Source of the DNA: Paramoeba atlantica
Lineage: Eukaryota; Discosea
Assembly (NCBI GenBank): GCA_977017575.1
Contig: CDRNVI010000087.1
Span: 310,001 to 374,000, forward strand
Direction: 5' to 3'
DNA: 64,000 nucleotides
Part shown: piece after piece, positions 48,619 to 58,068 of the stretch
Position numbering within the stretch: the stretch's first letter is position 1
Layout: the number at the start of each line of letters is the position of its first letter
Translations under genes and position numbers: made by a program
Notes under the pieces: model-generated
Database searches by the model: none
Seen by the model: the letters and a program-made list of their open reading frames with translations, nothing else
Told to the model about the DNA's origin: nothing

Positions 48619-49335
48619 ATGATTGTTGTATCACTCTCTCTGGTTTTCTTTGTACGTACGCGTGATCCTCACGAAAGGCCCCAAAATCGACGTAACGAGG
48701 AATGTGTATTACAAACTTCTACAGATGATAAAGCCGATTGTCGTCCAATAGTTTACTCACGTCCAGCAAAACAACGTGGAGCTGAGATACCTTTGGAGTA
48801 CAACTTAGCGCGGCTGATACAAGAGGTTCGTAACCCTCATCCCACGTGGAACACTTCATGGCCTGGATGTGAGTGGAATGGTGTGTTTTGTGATGCATCC
48901 AAAGATAAAATTACACTCAGTTGGTCCTATCGAGATCTGCGGGGTTGCGTCCAGCTGAAATATTTACCTTCCAAGTTATTACGTTTCTACGTTCGTGCAA
49001 ACTTCTTATTTGGAGGATTTCAGTTCGTCCACTTTCCGATTTGTTGTGGATATATCACACTTTATGGAAACAGCTTCAGTGGTACGCCTGGCTTTCACTT
49101 GATGCCTCCACACATGGAATACCTTGACATGAGCTATAACGAACTAGCTGGTAGTGTTGATTTTTCAAATCTCCCTTCTACTTTATCACACATGTACTTA
49201 CGAGGCAATGCCGAGCTCAGTGGAAAGCTAGACGTTTCAGGACCATTGAAGAATTTGTTATATGATATTGAAGGCACAAGGATATCCGTAAAAAGCGGTG
49301 AACTCTGCCGCTTGAAATCAAGTTTCGTACACTAA
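48619..49335 (+). CDS. leucine-rich-repeat protein (LRR12)
   Basis: 238 residues from ATG 48619. The N-terminus MIVVSLSLVFFVRTR is the best signal-peptide-like start in the family. A 40-residue polar segment follows, then PAKQRGAEIPLEYNLARLIQ, a cap TWNTSWPGCEWNGVFC with an extra Trp, four LRRs (MPPHMEYLDMSYNELAG, LPSTLSHMYLRGNAELSG) and a type-B C-terminus (LLYDIEGTRISVKSG). Confidence 0.85.
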   Translation: MIVVSLSLVFFVRTRDPHERPQNRRNEECVLQTSTDDKADCRPIVYSRPAKQRGAEIPLEYNLARLIQEVRNPHPTWNTSWPGCEWNGVFCDASKDKITLSWSYRDLRGCVQLKYLPSKLLRFYVRANFLFGGFQFVHFPICCGYITLYGNSFSGTPGFHLMPPHMEYLDMSYNELAGSVDFSNLPSTLSHMYLRGNAELSGKLDVSGPLKNLLYDIEGTRISVKSGELCRLKSSFVH

Positions 49336-49657
49336 AAATTCTAACATTATAGTTGCGGTGGTTGTATAACTACCGCTCTACCCTCGATTATTGAAAAAAA
49401 AGTGAACAAAAACAGTGAAAATATAAAGAGGAACACAGTAAAAAATATAATAGAAGAAAAAAATATAAAAGGGGGCTCCGGTGGTCCAAAATTGAAAAAA
49501 AAATTGAAAAAAATGACGGGTCCATGGGGGGGTCTATGGGGCGCATACCGCACGAATTTTTGTAAAAAAACTATTTTTCGAAAAAAACCCTCAGAAGGGG
49601 TAGCCGGGGTGTTGGCGCGCATTTTCTACCCCCCTACCCGGGGGTGACCCCCCCGCG

Positions 49658-51726
49658 TACCGTCACCCCCCCCTCACTTGTCCCGACGAAAAGGCCAAAA
49701 AAGCGGAAAAGGCGGATAAGTCGCGTGGTAGGACAAGTCACGTAGCATCAAGAGGAATTGTATGACACATTTTTGTATACATCCGTATAAATGAAAAAAC
49801 CCTTTTTCGAACTTATTAGGTCGGCTTCAGTGCCATCAGCGAGATGGCAGTGCCAGGGAAGACCACGAGGAGGTCCCGACCTTACTTCCCCATTTCGGTT
49901 TTGTGCCCAACTTTCAGAGGAAGTTGGGTTTTTTACAGAAACGGTAACTATCGTTTGAGCAGCTTTCCGAATATACCGTGAACGATAGAGATAAGATGAG
50001 CCCACGTACCAATAGATTAAATACATTGTATATGAATACAAATGTTGTTTACAAGGGAAAAACAATATAAACAGAAAATACACTTTAGATTTATTCTGCT
50101 TTATTATAATACAGCTATCATTTTTAATAAAACAGTTTCTGATCTTTAATGAAGCATACAACGTAGTAATTAGCATGCGTTCCGGTCCCTTAAAGCTGCG
50201 TGCTGCACGCCATATAGTTTTTGTGCTGCACTTGCGTGCTGCACTTGTCCATATAGTTTTTCTTAAAAGTTTTGTTAACGCTTGTGTCCATAAGTTGTAC
50301 TAATGGGGTACATCCGCCAGGAATAAACAAAATATCGATATGCATTTCCTTCAAGTATAGAAGAAGTTCCTTAGTGCGATGTGCCGCGTAAAGATCTAGG
50401 ACAAACAAAGTCTTGTAAGGTGGGTACTTTGATCGGTCGCAAAACTCAAATTTGGCCCACTGTAAAAATGTTACGCCAGTCGTCCAACCAGATTTCGACG
50501 TAGTGCTGGTACATTTATATTTCACGCTGGCTCGCTTGGTTTCTTGTGCAATGGGTCCAACTTCTGATTGCGTGCTCCAAATCAGGTGAGGTGGGTTCAT
50601 CAGGTGCGACCAGGTGTCATCACAATTTTTCGAAGAACGACACCACATCCAACAAGTTGTGATGTTACGCTCTTTTCCAGTTGTACATATCTTGACGCGC
50701 TTGGTTCCACGAAATTCATATGTTAGGCTCCCAGGCAACAGGTGTTTCGTCTCCATGAACAATTACTTTGTAACCGCTGCAGTCTGTATTCATGAGAGAA
50801 AGCATATCTTTCCATTTTCGCACTTTTTCTTCTGCATCCACAGGAAGTAACTGGGTGCAACCGTTCACCCGGCGAACAGAAATGTTTGCCCACTTACAAA
50901 AGCGCAACCAGAATGCCTGTTGGCCTCGGTCAGTAAGGTTCCGGAAGTGATCAGAAACTTCGTTGAACTATTTGACCATCATGCTCTTGGTCACTGAAAC
51001 TAACGACTCCCTCAACACCTGCACAGTTTCCAATCCACCCTGATACACCTCACGATTTCGGAGTGGAGGGTGATATTGGAATTTGTTTCCATACCCGAGA
51101 TGCACAAGTTGCTGCCATTCTTTTTTCTTTGAATAAATTTTGCTTACAGTGCTACCGTCGACCTTGTATTTTTGTGCCACTTTCGCTTGACTTTTTCCGT
51201 TGTCAAGCGCAGCACAAATATTGCGCTTTTGCTGGATGGTGATGTCAATGCGTATTTTTCGCTCAGATGCACTCTGTGATACGGAAACCTGCTGAGCATT
51301 TATGACACTTCCAGACGTGTCTCCCACATGGGGTATTACCGCTGTGTTTTCAGCTTTCGAAGTGATGGGTACTAGTACTTGACTAGCGTTGAATGGTTCA
51401 TAGTTTCGCTTCTTTCTAGACATCTTGATTCAAATAGTTTTTAAAGAGATAATATCTGTAGACTGAATGTCGTACTTTGTAGAGATAGTCGTAACTGCTT
51501 TCTATTAAATACAACTGTAATAGTATGATATACTATTACTGTAATAGTATGTAATAGTAATAAAATTTAATATGTTAGATACAACTGTATCTGCAACTAA
51601 AAAATACGAAAAATATAATTTTCAAAAATGACCAAGGGCAGGGGACTACCACGTGACATATCCGCCCTCAAATTCTCAAAAGCGGATATGTCACGTGGTA
51701 GGACAAGTGAGGGGGGGGTGACGGTA
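49658..51726 (-). mobile_element. pogo/Tigger-like transposon P3
   Basis: 2,069 bp. Ends TACCGTCACCCCCCCCTCAC (49658) and GTGAGGGGGGGGTGACGGTA (51726), TA on each side, followed by a CTTGTCC and CACGTGGTAGGACAAGT motif. Carries a frameshifted transposase. Inserted in family X copy X3. Confidence 0.88.
50190..51423 (-). pseudogene. pogo/Tigger-like transposase, frameshifted
   Basis: From ATG 51423: N-terminal CENP-B-type HTH (IQQKRNICAALDNGKSQAKV, then YKVDGSTVSKIYSKKKEW); a second frame from about 50960 with VNGCTQLLPVDAEEKVRKWK and YKVIVHGDETPVAWE (D1); a third from 50762 with YKTLFVLDLYAAHRT (D2) and FIPGGCTPLVQLMDTSVNKT (D3). Two frameshifts (near 50968 and 50740) break it. All catalytic D residues survive, so decay is recent. 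Confidence 0.8.
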
Positions 51727-52169
51727 TGCGGAGGACGCGTCCTCCAAGTTCGGATTCTTTTGGAAAAAAAGAATTGAAAAGAAATTCAACTTGGCGAAAA
51801 AAATATTTTTCCAAAATCGTTCCCCCTATTGTATTTTGACAGTTTGAGACCCATAGTAGCTTTCTCCGCAGTTGTTTTCGCCAGATATCCCTTCTTCGAG
51901 CCGTGGTATGCACCTCAAAATGACCCAATTCTGACTAAAAAAGGTGAAAAAATATTTTTCGGACCCCAAGGTTCCTTTTTCTGTCGAAAGATTGGTGTGG
52001 GTTCCAACGATAGTGCGCACTGTCCGTGTTGTGAGACATTGACTATTTTTTCATCTATAGTCATGCATAGTCATACTCGGAAAGTTGAGAGGGGGAGAAG
52101 CGCTTTGAAAAGCTGGCCTCTAATGGAAGGGCCCTGCTACCACGCCGGCTGCTTTGCAGCATTAAAATA

Positions 52170-52300
52170 GTTGCATCTGTAGCATTTCGTTATGATGCTT
52201 CCCACTGAATGCAGACTTCTCTCCCCGTGTGTAAATCGGAGTGCCATCAACAATCGCTGTCACTCGAGAAAACTGGATGAATTTATGACTTTGATTTCGG
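52170..52300 (-). pseudogene. PIF/Harbinger-like transposase relic
   Basis: Minus strand reads FIQFSRVTAIVDGTPIYTRG, then EKSAFSGKHHNEML. V-D-G-T-x-I and Y/F-S-G-K-x-x-x-N are the first catalytic D context and its neighbour in DDE_Tnp_4 (PIF/Harbinger) transposases. Only about 40 codons, no ORF or ends. Confidence 0.5.
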
Positions 52301-52397
52301 ATAAAAATGGAATGTTGGAATAGAAATATCATTTAGGGGTAAAGTTCCCCGAAAGTTTATCATAAAATTGTGAACATGTGATAGTAATCGGCGCATA

Positions 52398-52606
52398 TAC
52401 AGGGGGGTAAATCAGATGCTGCGGGGGGTCTAAAAATTGCAAAACGCTTCCAATTTTGGAAAATGATAGCGCATTCGAGAGCTCTCGCAGAGTTCTATGT
52501 TTTAGAAAAGGCAGTTTCCCGGGGTATAGGGGGGTGTTCAACTGACAAGAGGCCCAAAAACGTCAAAATACAAAAATTGTGAGAAAGGTTTTAGACGACT
52601 AATAAT
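52398..52606. repeat. mariner left-end fragment (M4)
   Basis: TACAGGGGGGTAAATCAGATG and the GCATTCGAGAGCTCTCGCAG motif match M1 over about 200 bp, up to where family Y2 begins at 52607. Transposase and right end are absent. Confidence 0.7.
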
Positions 52607-52630
52607 TACTCCCCCTTTCATAATTCTTTA

Positions 52631-53121
52631 TACCGTGGAAACATTAATTAAGAATTACACTAATTAAAGGAAAATGGTTTTCAAAAAAAATAATTCCCTT
52701 AATTAGTGTTCCCTTATTTTATTTTCCCTTAATTGCTTTGCGGGAATCAAGTTGAAAATAGCCCAAGATCACGAGATAAGTAGAGGGGGGACCACCCATT
52801 ATCACACTTTTTTCGGTGTGATAATAAGCGAATTGTGTGATAACAAGTGAAATTTCGAAAAAGTGTGTTAATTAGTGGATACTTCACGTATTACAACGTT
52901 TTGGTTGCACATTTCGAATTTTTGACCTAAGCTCTGAAATATTGGTATGTGGGCTCAGCGGGGGTTGGGGGCGCCTGGGCCATGGGCGGAAAGAATAATT
53001 ATTAATTATTAATTGCCTGAAAATGCCAAAAATCGATGAAAAATAATTATTCCCTTAATTAGTGTTCCCTTAATTGGCGTTCCCTTATTTAATGTGTCTC
53101 TTAATTAATGTTTCCACGGTA
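52631..53121. mobile_element. MITE A, 491 bp, nested in Y2
   Basis: Ends TACCGTGGAAACATTAATTA and TAATTAATGTTTCCACGGTA, TA outside. CCCTTAATTAGTGTT-type repeats occur at both ends. No coding potential. Confidence 0.82.
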
Positions 53122-53533
53122 AATATAAACTATAAGTGTTTCGGCCATTTATATTTATATTATATAAAGCTTTAAAAGTGTTTGGTACCGAGATGGATTT
53201 ACTTATAAAAATATTTATATAAATTATGATCATTAGTTCTACTAGTTCTTATGCGCTTTCATGGGGTGTTTGCATGAATAGGTGACCGAATTTTATATGT
53301 AAAATCACACGCATTTGACCACATTGATGAATTTGATAAAAAAAGAGGACCGAACCATAGAACCGAAAAAGAAATTTCTTAAACTATTAGACTTCTTAAT
53401 GTCTAAAAAAAAAGTTCATATGCATTTGATACGCGAATCAGAAGTTTTTTATCCTGCTCTTTTAGCGTTTTTCAGGCGTTTCAAAGTTTTATATAAATTT
53501 ATATAAAACCATGAAACATTTCGGGCTCGAACT

Positions 53534-53889
53534 TAAACCCTGTTCCGGGTTATTGTGCCCCCCCTGCACAATAACTGGCTCTAGGCACAATAACTAAATA
53601 TTGGAAAAAAATAAAAAAAAGGGTAAAAAAATTTGGCGCCGCTTCGCGGCGCCTTTTATATGGACAAACACGTTCATGCGCAGAATGAGTTCTATTTAAC
53701 GAGTGCGCTGTTGAACAAACAACGTTAATTTCGAGAAAGTGGGAATAAAAAACCTGCAAAAAAATGCGGCGCCGCTTCGCGGCCCCATATTTTGGAGAGG
53801 GGGGGCACAATAATAGTGGTCGTTTCCACTTATTGGGCCCCCCCTGCACAATAGGTAGCTCTAGGCACAATAACCCGGAACAGGGTTTA
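53534..53889. mobile_element. MITE B, 356 bp, nested in Y2, with stable hairpins
   Basis: Ends TAAACCCTGTTCCGGGTTAT and CCGGAACAGGGTTTA (53889), TA outside. Both carry C-runs and GGCACAATAA repeats. The hairpin GGCGCCGCTTCGCGGCGCC is at 53635-53653 and a slightly changed one at 53768-53784. Truncated relatives are at 34-49 and 2578-2707. Confidence 0.85.
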
Positions 53890-53913
53890 TAAAGAATTAT
53901 GAAAGGGGGAGTA

Positions 53914-54261
53914 CAACTTTCTCCTTACCCCCCTGCATAATATCACAAACAACAACAGAATAATATTTATGTATCTCGAATTATGCATAGATGACTTATT
54001 TTTGACTCCTGAGGACTCCTGAGGACTCCTGAGGACTCCTGAGGATATAGAGCCGTCTGTATCTTACCCATTGCGGAAAAATGATTTTATTTATCTGTTT
54101 TTTCCCGTTTCCGCGACTAGGACTCATGTCCGAAGTGAAGACTAAACATTTCGAAGATAATCTGGATAAAAGCGCTGTATTAAAATACGAAAGGGCATGA
54201 CTAACCGAAATTATAAATTTCGGCGAAATAACATAGGTCATTTACCACCGCAATTACTTTT
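53914..54261. other. spacer with 10-bp tandem repeat
   Basis: GACTCCTGAG is repeated four times at 54004-54043. The remainder shows no gene. Confidence 0.6.
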
Positions 54262-55018
54262 TTAGGCTCTTCGTTAAACACGGTGGTTGTTTTCAAAGTC
54301 ACTCATGTTGCGCTCTTCGCGTTGAAAACTACCACCGCGTTTAACGAAGAGCCTAAAAAAGAAAAATCGCGAAAAGGTCATGCATAATCTATTTTTTTGG
54401 GGGAAAAACCTCGATTTTTAGGCAAAAAATTCGAAAATTTAACCCAAATTTAGGCCGTTTTTGATGCCTTACCAGTAGGGATAGGAGGCGAATATGACGA
54501 AACAAATGTCGTAGAATGGTAGCTGGGGTTCCAAACTCCTAAAACACGTTTTAGGGTTCTTGAAAAATAATATTTTTACTTTTTTTGGGTCAATTTGTTT
54601 TTGGTCACCCCAAAAATTTCGGAATTTTTGACCTTGTCAGACCCCTCCTGCGCGTACCAGGGGGGGTACCCCCATGGGCGGGGGTCAAAAAATATCGCCG
54701 CGGCATACTCTACCACTTCCCTGCGCTCGATTTTGAAAAGCAAAAAATTCGAAAAAATATTTCGCGACGTATGCCCCCCCCCCTGGACCCCCCCTGGACC
54801 CCCCCCTGGACCCCCCCTGGACCCCCCCCTGGACCCCCCCTGGACCCCCCCCTGGACCCTCCATTTTTTTCATTTTTTTTTTCAGTTTTGGACCACCGGA
54901 GCCCACTCTTATATTTTTTTCTTCTATTATATTTGTGTGTTTCTCTTTATATTTTCACTGTTTTTGTTCATTTTTTTTCAATAATCGGGGGTAGAGCGGT
55001 AGTTATATAACCACCGCA
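54262..55018. mobile_element. family X element, copy X2
   Basis: Foldback head 54262-54356 (TTAGGCTCTTCGTTAAACAC and complement), diverged body, minisatellite of about seven CCCCCCCTGGA units (54774-54860), the CAGTTTTGGACCACCGGAGC tail and the ending AGAGCGGTAGTTATATAACC near 55010. The full element is 0.76 kb, shorter than X1. Confidence 0.65.
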
Positions 55019-55120
55019 CTAAAAATTAATGAGAGGGAGAGAACACCTTCGAATTTCAATGCATCAAAAGTAAAATGTCCATGAAATTTCTAGATAAAGA
55101 AATTAAACGTTTTTTCTCTG

Positions 55121-55854
55121 ATGTTGCACACGGTTTCTGTTGCGGATATTGAAGACCCACGCATGACGCGACGTGCAGCTAAAGTGAGCACAACTAATCT
55201 TCCACAAGAATATAGTCTTAAGCGACTTATACATGAAATTAAAATACGCATCCCTCGTGGAGTACATCAACCCCGGCTTGTGAGTGGGATGGCGTCTCCT
55301 GTAACAAAGATGATGAGATATTGGCCATAAATTGGATCACGAAAAAACTGACAGGTTCGTTCACGTTTGATTACCTTCCCAAAACATTATACAACTTTTA
55401 TGTCTATAATAACCAACTTTCTGGGGAAGTACCACTGGGTACTCTTCCCTCCACTTTGCGCACTTTCAGTCTTTGGAATAATAAATTTAGCGGGCCATTG
55501 GACTTGACCGCTCTCCCGCTGAATTTGAAGACTTTGATGCTTTCAGGTAACCAATTTACAGGAGAAGTTTGTTTAATTAAATTACCCTTAGGGTTAACCA
55601 GTCTCTGTCTTGACAGGAATCAATTATCAGGTGAACTTTGTTTCAGTGCACTCCCAAATCTGAATATTCTGCGTCTTCACGATAATAAATTTTCCGGAAA
55701 CGTTAATTTAAAAAGCCTTCCGGGTACGTTAGAGGACCTCGATTTGTCATCGAACGCTAAGTTGTGCGGCGAGATAGAGGAACACCATCTTCCTAAAAAC
55801 TTGCGCCTCGGATTCATGATTTTCGGCACTAATATTACACTATTAACGGTGTAG
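55121..55854 (+). pseudogene. leucine-rich-repeat gene with one frameshift (LRR13)
   Basis: ATG 55121 begins MLHTVSVADIEDPRMTRRAA and the usual NLPQEYSLKRLIHE. At about 55250 a single base is missing relative to LRR10 (ATACGCATCCC against TATCGGCATCCC), shifting the frame inside the cap. Reading then resumes as SWSTSTPACEWDGVSC and six intact LRRs to FGTNITLLTV at 55854. No other lesion, so it is a very young pseudogene, a sequencing error, or an unrecognised small intron. Confidence 0.8.
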
Positions 55855-56196
55855 TGTTGCGTGAAGTTGTACATACCTAGTTGTAATGTAGTTGTACTAA
55901 AGAAGTTGTATTCAAATGCTGAGTTATTCTTTCAAAAGAACGGGTGATAATTGCTGTCCCCACCCGTTTTTGCGCACCTCGTTTTTTGTTGTTGAAAAGT
56001 GCGCCTACATAAAAACAACTACACCTTAGCTCAGTGTGCGCTTAAAAGGGGTCTTCCCGGGTGTGCTTAAACGGGAGCCGGTAGTGTACGAACCTTATAA
56101 TTCAATGCATTGTGCATTCTCTCTGTTGAGATCCATTAGTTTGTTTTTATACGCTATGTTCGATTTTTATTACGGCTACATTCGATTTACAAAGTC
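55855..56196. other. spacer with small inverted element
   Basis: 55963-56075 has ends CCCGTTTTTGCGCAC and GTGTGCTTAAACGGG, resembling 27251-27303. Otherwise featureless. Confidence 0.45.
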
Positions 56197-56757
56197 ATGA
56201 ATATTCCTAAGAGCACAACACGTGTAGGTAAGGTCAGGGGCATGTTTCTCCCTCCGGAATACGAACTCACAAAGTTTATTAGTGATGTTCAACATCTGCA
56301 TGAGTCATGGAATACGACTACACCAGCATGTGAGTGGATTGGTGTGACGTGTAGTGAGCAGGGTGAAGTTAGCCGCATTGCTTGGAGTGGTCGAGGGCTG
56401 TCCGGTACATTGCACTGGGGTTCGATACCACGTTCTGTAACATACCTCGAACTGAGCGGCAACCAATTGAGCGGGTGCGTAAGTTTCGCGTTGCTTCCTC
56501 CTGTACTTGAAAGAATGTGGCTCCAAGGCAACAGGTTTACAGGTGAGCTTCACCTTGAGGACCTGCCGCCTACCATGCTAATTTTGAACATCTCTCGAAA
56601 TCAGTTCACTGGCTTTGTTGATCTTTCTTTTCTGAAGGATTCAAAAATTACTGGATTCGATATAACGGGGAATACAAATCTCCAAGGATCAATTCCGGAA
56701 GGCATTCAACCTAAAACTGTTTGGTGGGGCATTCCGGCTGATTGGATTCAGAAGTAA
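56197..56757 (+). CDS. leucine-rich-repeat protein, short form (LRR14)
   Basis: 186 residues from ATG 56197, the shortest intact copy. The N-terminus is only about ten residues (MNIPKSTTRVGKVRG) before the family block, so no secretion signal is seen. Cap motif SWNTTTPACEWIGVTC, four LRRs (LPPVLERMWLQGNRFTG, LPPTMLILNISRNQFTG) and a unique tail (VWWGIPADWIQK). A missing first exon would explain the short start. Confidence 0.82.
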   Translation: MNIPKSTTRVGKVRGMFLPPEYELTKFISDVQHLHESWNTTTPACEWIGVTCSEQGEVSRIAWSGRGLSGTLHWGSIPRSVTYLELSGNQLSGCVSFALLPPVLERMWLQGNRFTGELHLEDLPPTMLILNISRNQFTGFVDLSFLKDSKITGFDITGNTNLQGSIPEGIQPKTVWWGIPADWIQK

Positions 56758-57342
56758 GATACAAAAAATATATTGCCCAAACTTTGATTGTCACAGCTTC
56801 ATAAACCTCAACAACTTTATGAGCTTGTATCAGTAATCCCCCATTCTTTACATAGGACAATTTACATAAACCCCTGAGCAAAATAAGGCACTCCCTCCAA
56901 AATCTCAATGCTTCGCTCGTTTGAGCTAATTTTTGTAGCATGTTATAGATCTCAACACAAAGAGTTTGCGCGTTAAGAAACGGAACAAGAAATCCCAAAT
57001 GCGTACATTTGAAAGTCTGATTACAGGGAAGAAATTATGTTGTGTCAAAAAAGAATCGTGTTAATTTCTGGGATTAACACGACCTTTGTTGACACAACAT
57101 ATGTTGCCATAGGGGTTGGGGGTATGCTATCGGCCCTGGGTCGATACCATACCCCCCCGGTATGGTACAGGTCACAGGTATGCTAAACCGGAACCCCGTT
57201 AATTTTGTAGGCCAAGTTTTACGAAATTTAGATTCCCCAGCATTAGCTGATCCCCCCTGCATATGAGCTGATTCCCCCTGCATAACTTTAATACCCATTA
57301 AAGCAAATTAATACCTTGAATATTTTATCTAATTTATGTGCA
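56758..57342. other. spacer with E5-family debris and hairpins
   Basis: 56870-57005 resembles E5 subterminal sequence (TAGATCTCAACACAAAGAGT). A nested hairpin at 57037-57100 pairs ATGTTGTGTCAA and TTGACACAACAT outside and CGTGTTAAT and ATTAACACG inside. ACCATACC...GGTATGGT near 57146-57166 is another palindrome. Confidence 0.5.
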
Positions 57343-58068
57343 ATGGATTCCCAAGCGCCATCCACGCGCCCGTCGAAGGTTGGTGCATTGAATTTACCAC
57401 AAGAAATGGATCTTGAGCGGCTCATTAGTGGTTTGCACACTCGTCATGAGAGCTGGAATTCTAACATTTCTGCTTGCAAATGGAAAGGCATCAAGTGTAA
57501 TTCAGAGGAGAAAGTTACTGAAATAAGGTGGAGCCGTCAAAAGTTGAGTGGATCCATGAAGTTTGCATGTATTTTAATGTCCGTTGAGACGTTCGATATT
57601 GAATACAACAGCATATCAGGGGAAAACGTCCTAAGTGAACTTTTCCCATTAGTAAAGTTAAGGCATTTCTTTCTGGGAGGAAACAAATTTACAGGCAATC
57701 CGGATCTGACAAGACTCCCGAAGCTTTCTACCGGCGCATGGATGGAAACAAACGAATTGTCTGGTGATATATGCCTTACACAGTTGCCCGTCGATCTGGT
57801 ACATCTTGATGTTAGTGATAATTTCTTGACTGGAAAATTAGATTTCGGGGCACTCCCGGACACTCTGGAAGCTTTATACTTGTCTGGAAACGAATTCGAA
57901 GGAATGATAGATTTATTAGTCCTTCCGGAGAAGCTAGATACCCTTACTTTAGATAAAAATCCGCTTCTGGAAGGTACAATAGTCGCAAGCAAGCTCCACC
58001 CGCGATTAAAAAAAAGTATTCAATTATTGAGATGTTCTTCGAATACCAAACTTGTAGTCGTAGATTAA
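57343..58068 (+). CDS. leucine-rich-repeat protein (LRR15)
   Basis: 241 residues from ATG 57343. Starts MDSQAPSTRPSKVGALNLPQ, cap motif SWNSNISACKWKGIKC, six LRRs including an irregular second one (LFPLVKLRHFFLGGNKFTG). C-terminal tail LLRCSSNTKLVVVD. Parent-like relative of fragment LRR9 at 30594: the shared repeats are nearly identical although 27 kb apart. In the fragment the tail lacks the few residues LLRCS found here. Confidence 0.87.
   Translation: MDSQAPSTRPSKVGALNLPQEMDLERLISGLHTRHESWNSNISACKWKGIKCNSEEKVTEIRWSRQKLSGSMKFACILMSVETFDIEYNSISGENVLSELFPLVKLRHFFLGGNKFTGNPDLTRLPKLSTGAWMETNELSGDICLTQLPVDLVHLDVSDNFLTGKLDFGALPDTLEALYLSGNEFEGMIDLLVLPEKLDTLTLDKNPLLEGTIVASKLHPRLKKSIQLLRCSSNTKLVVVD

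Larger units (their letters stand above)
49354..52020 (-). mobile_element. family X element, copy X3, interrupted by P3
   Basis: Reverse-oriented family X: 49354-49657 holds the tail (GCGGTGGTTGTATAACTACC, then GGCTCCGGTGGTCCAAAATT) and GC block; 51727-52020 holds the head (GGACGCGTCCTCCAAG, then the conserved AAGAAGGGATATCTGGCG-type strip reversed). The pogo-like P3 is inserted at a TA in the GC block (CGCGTA / TATGCG). The foldback head end is not seen at 52020. Confidence 0.6.
52607..53913. mobile_element. family Y element, copy Y2, hosting two nested MITEs
   Basis: Ends TACTCCCCCTTTCATAATTC (52607) and GAATTATGAAAGGGGGAGTA (53913), TA outside. MITE A is inserted at the inner edge of the left end and MITE B at the inner edge of the right end. 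The AT-rich core between them (53122-53533) has an ORF at 53315-53506 with no recognised motif. Confidence 0.8.

Noticed and set aside
54585-54700. Start of a separate gene at the GC block of X2
   Set aside because: The same block occurs in X1, X3 and two fragments as part of the repeat, without a conserved frame through it.
54585-55010. Proline-rich or glycine-rich ORFs across 54585-55010 on both strands
   Set aside because: They are translations of the CCCCCCCTGGA minisatellite and flanking family X repeat sequence, so their repetitive composition is an artefact.
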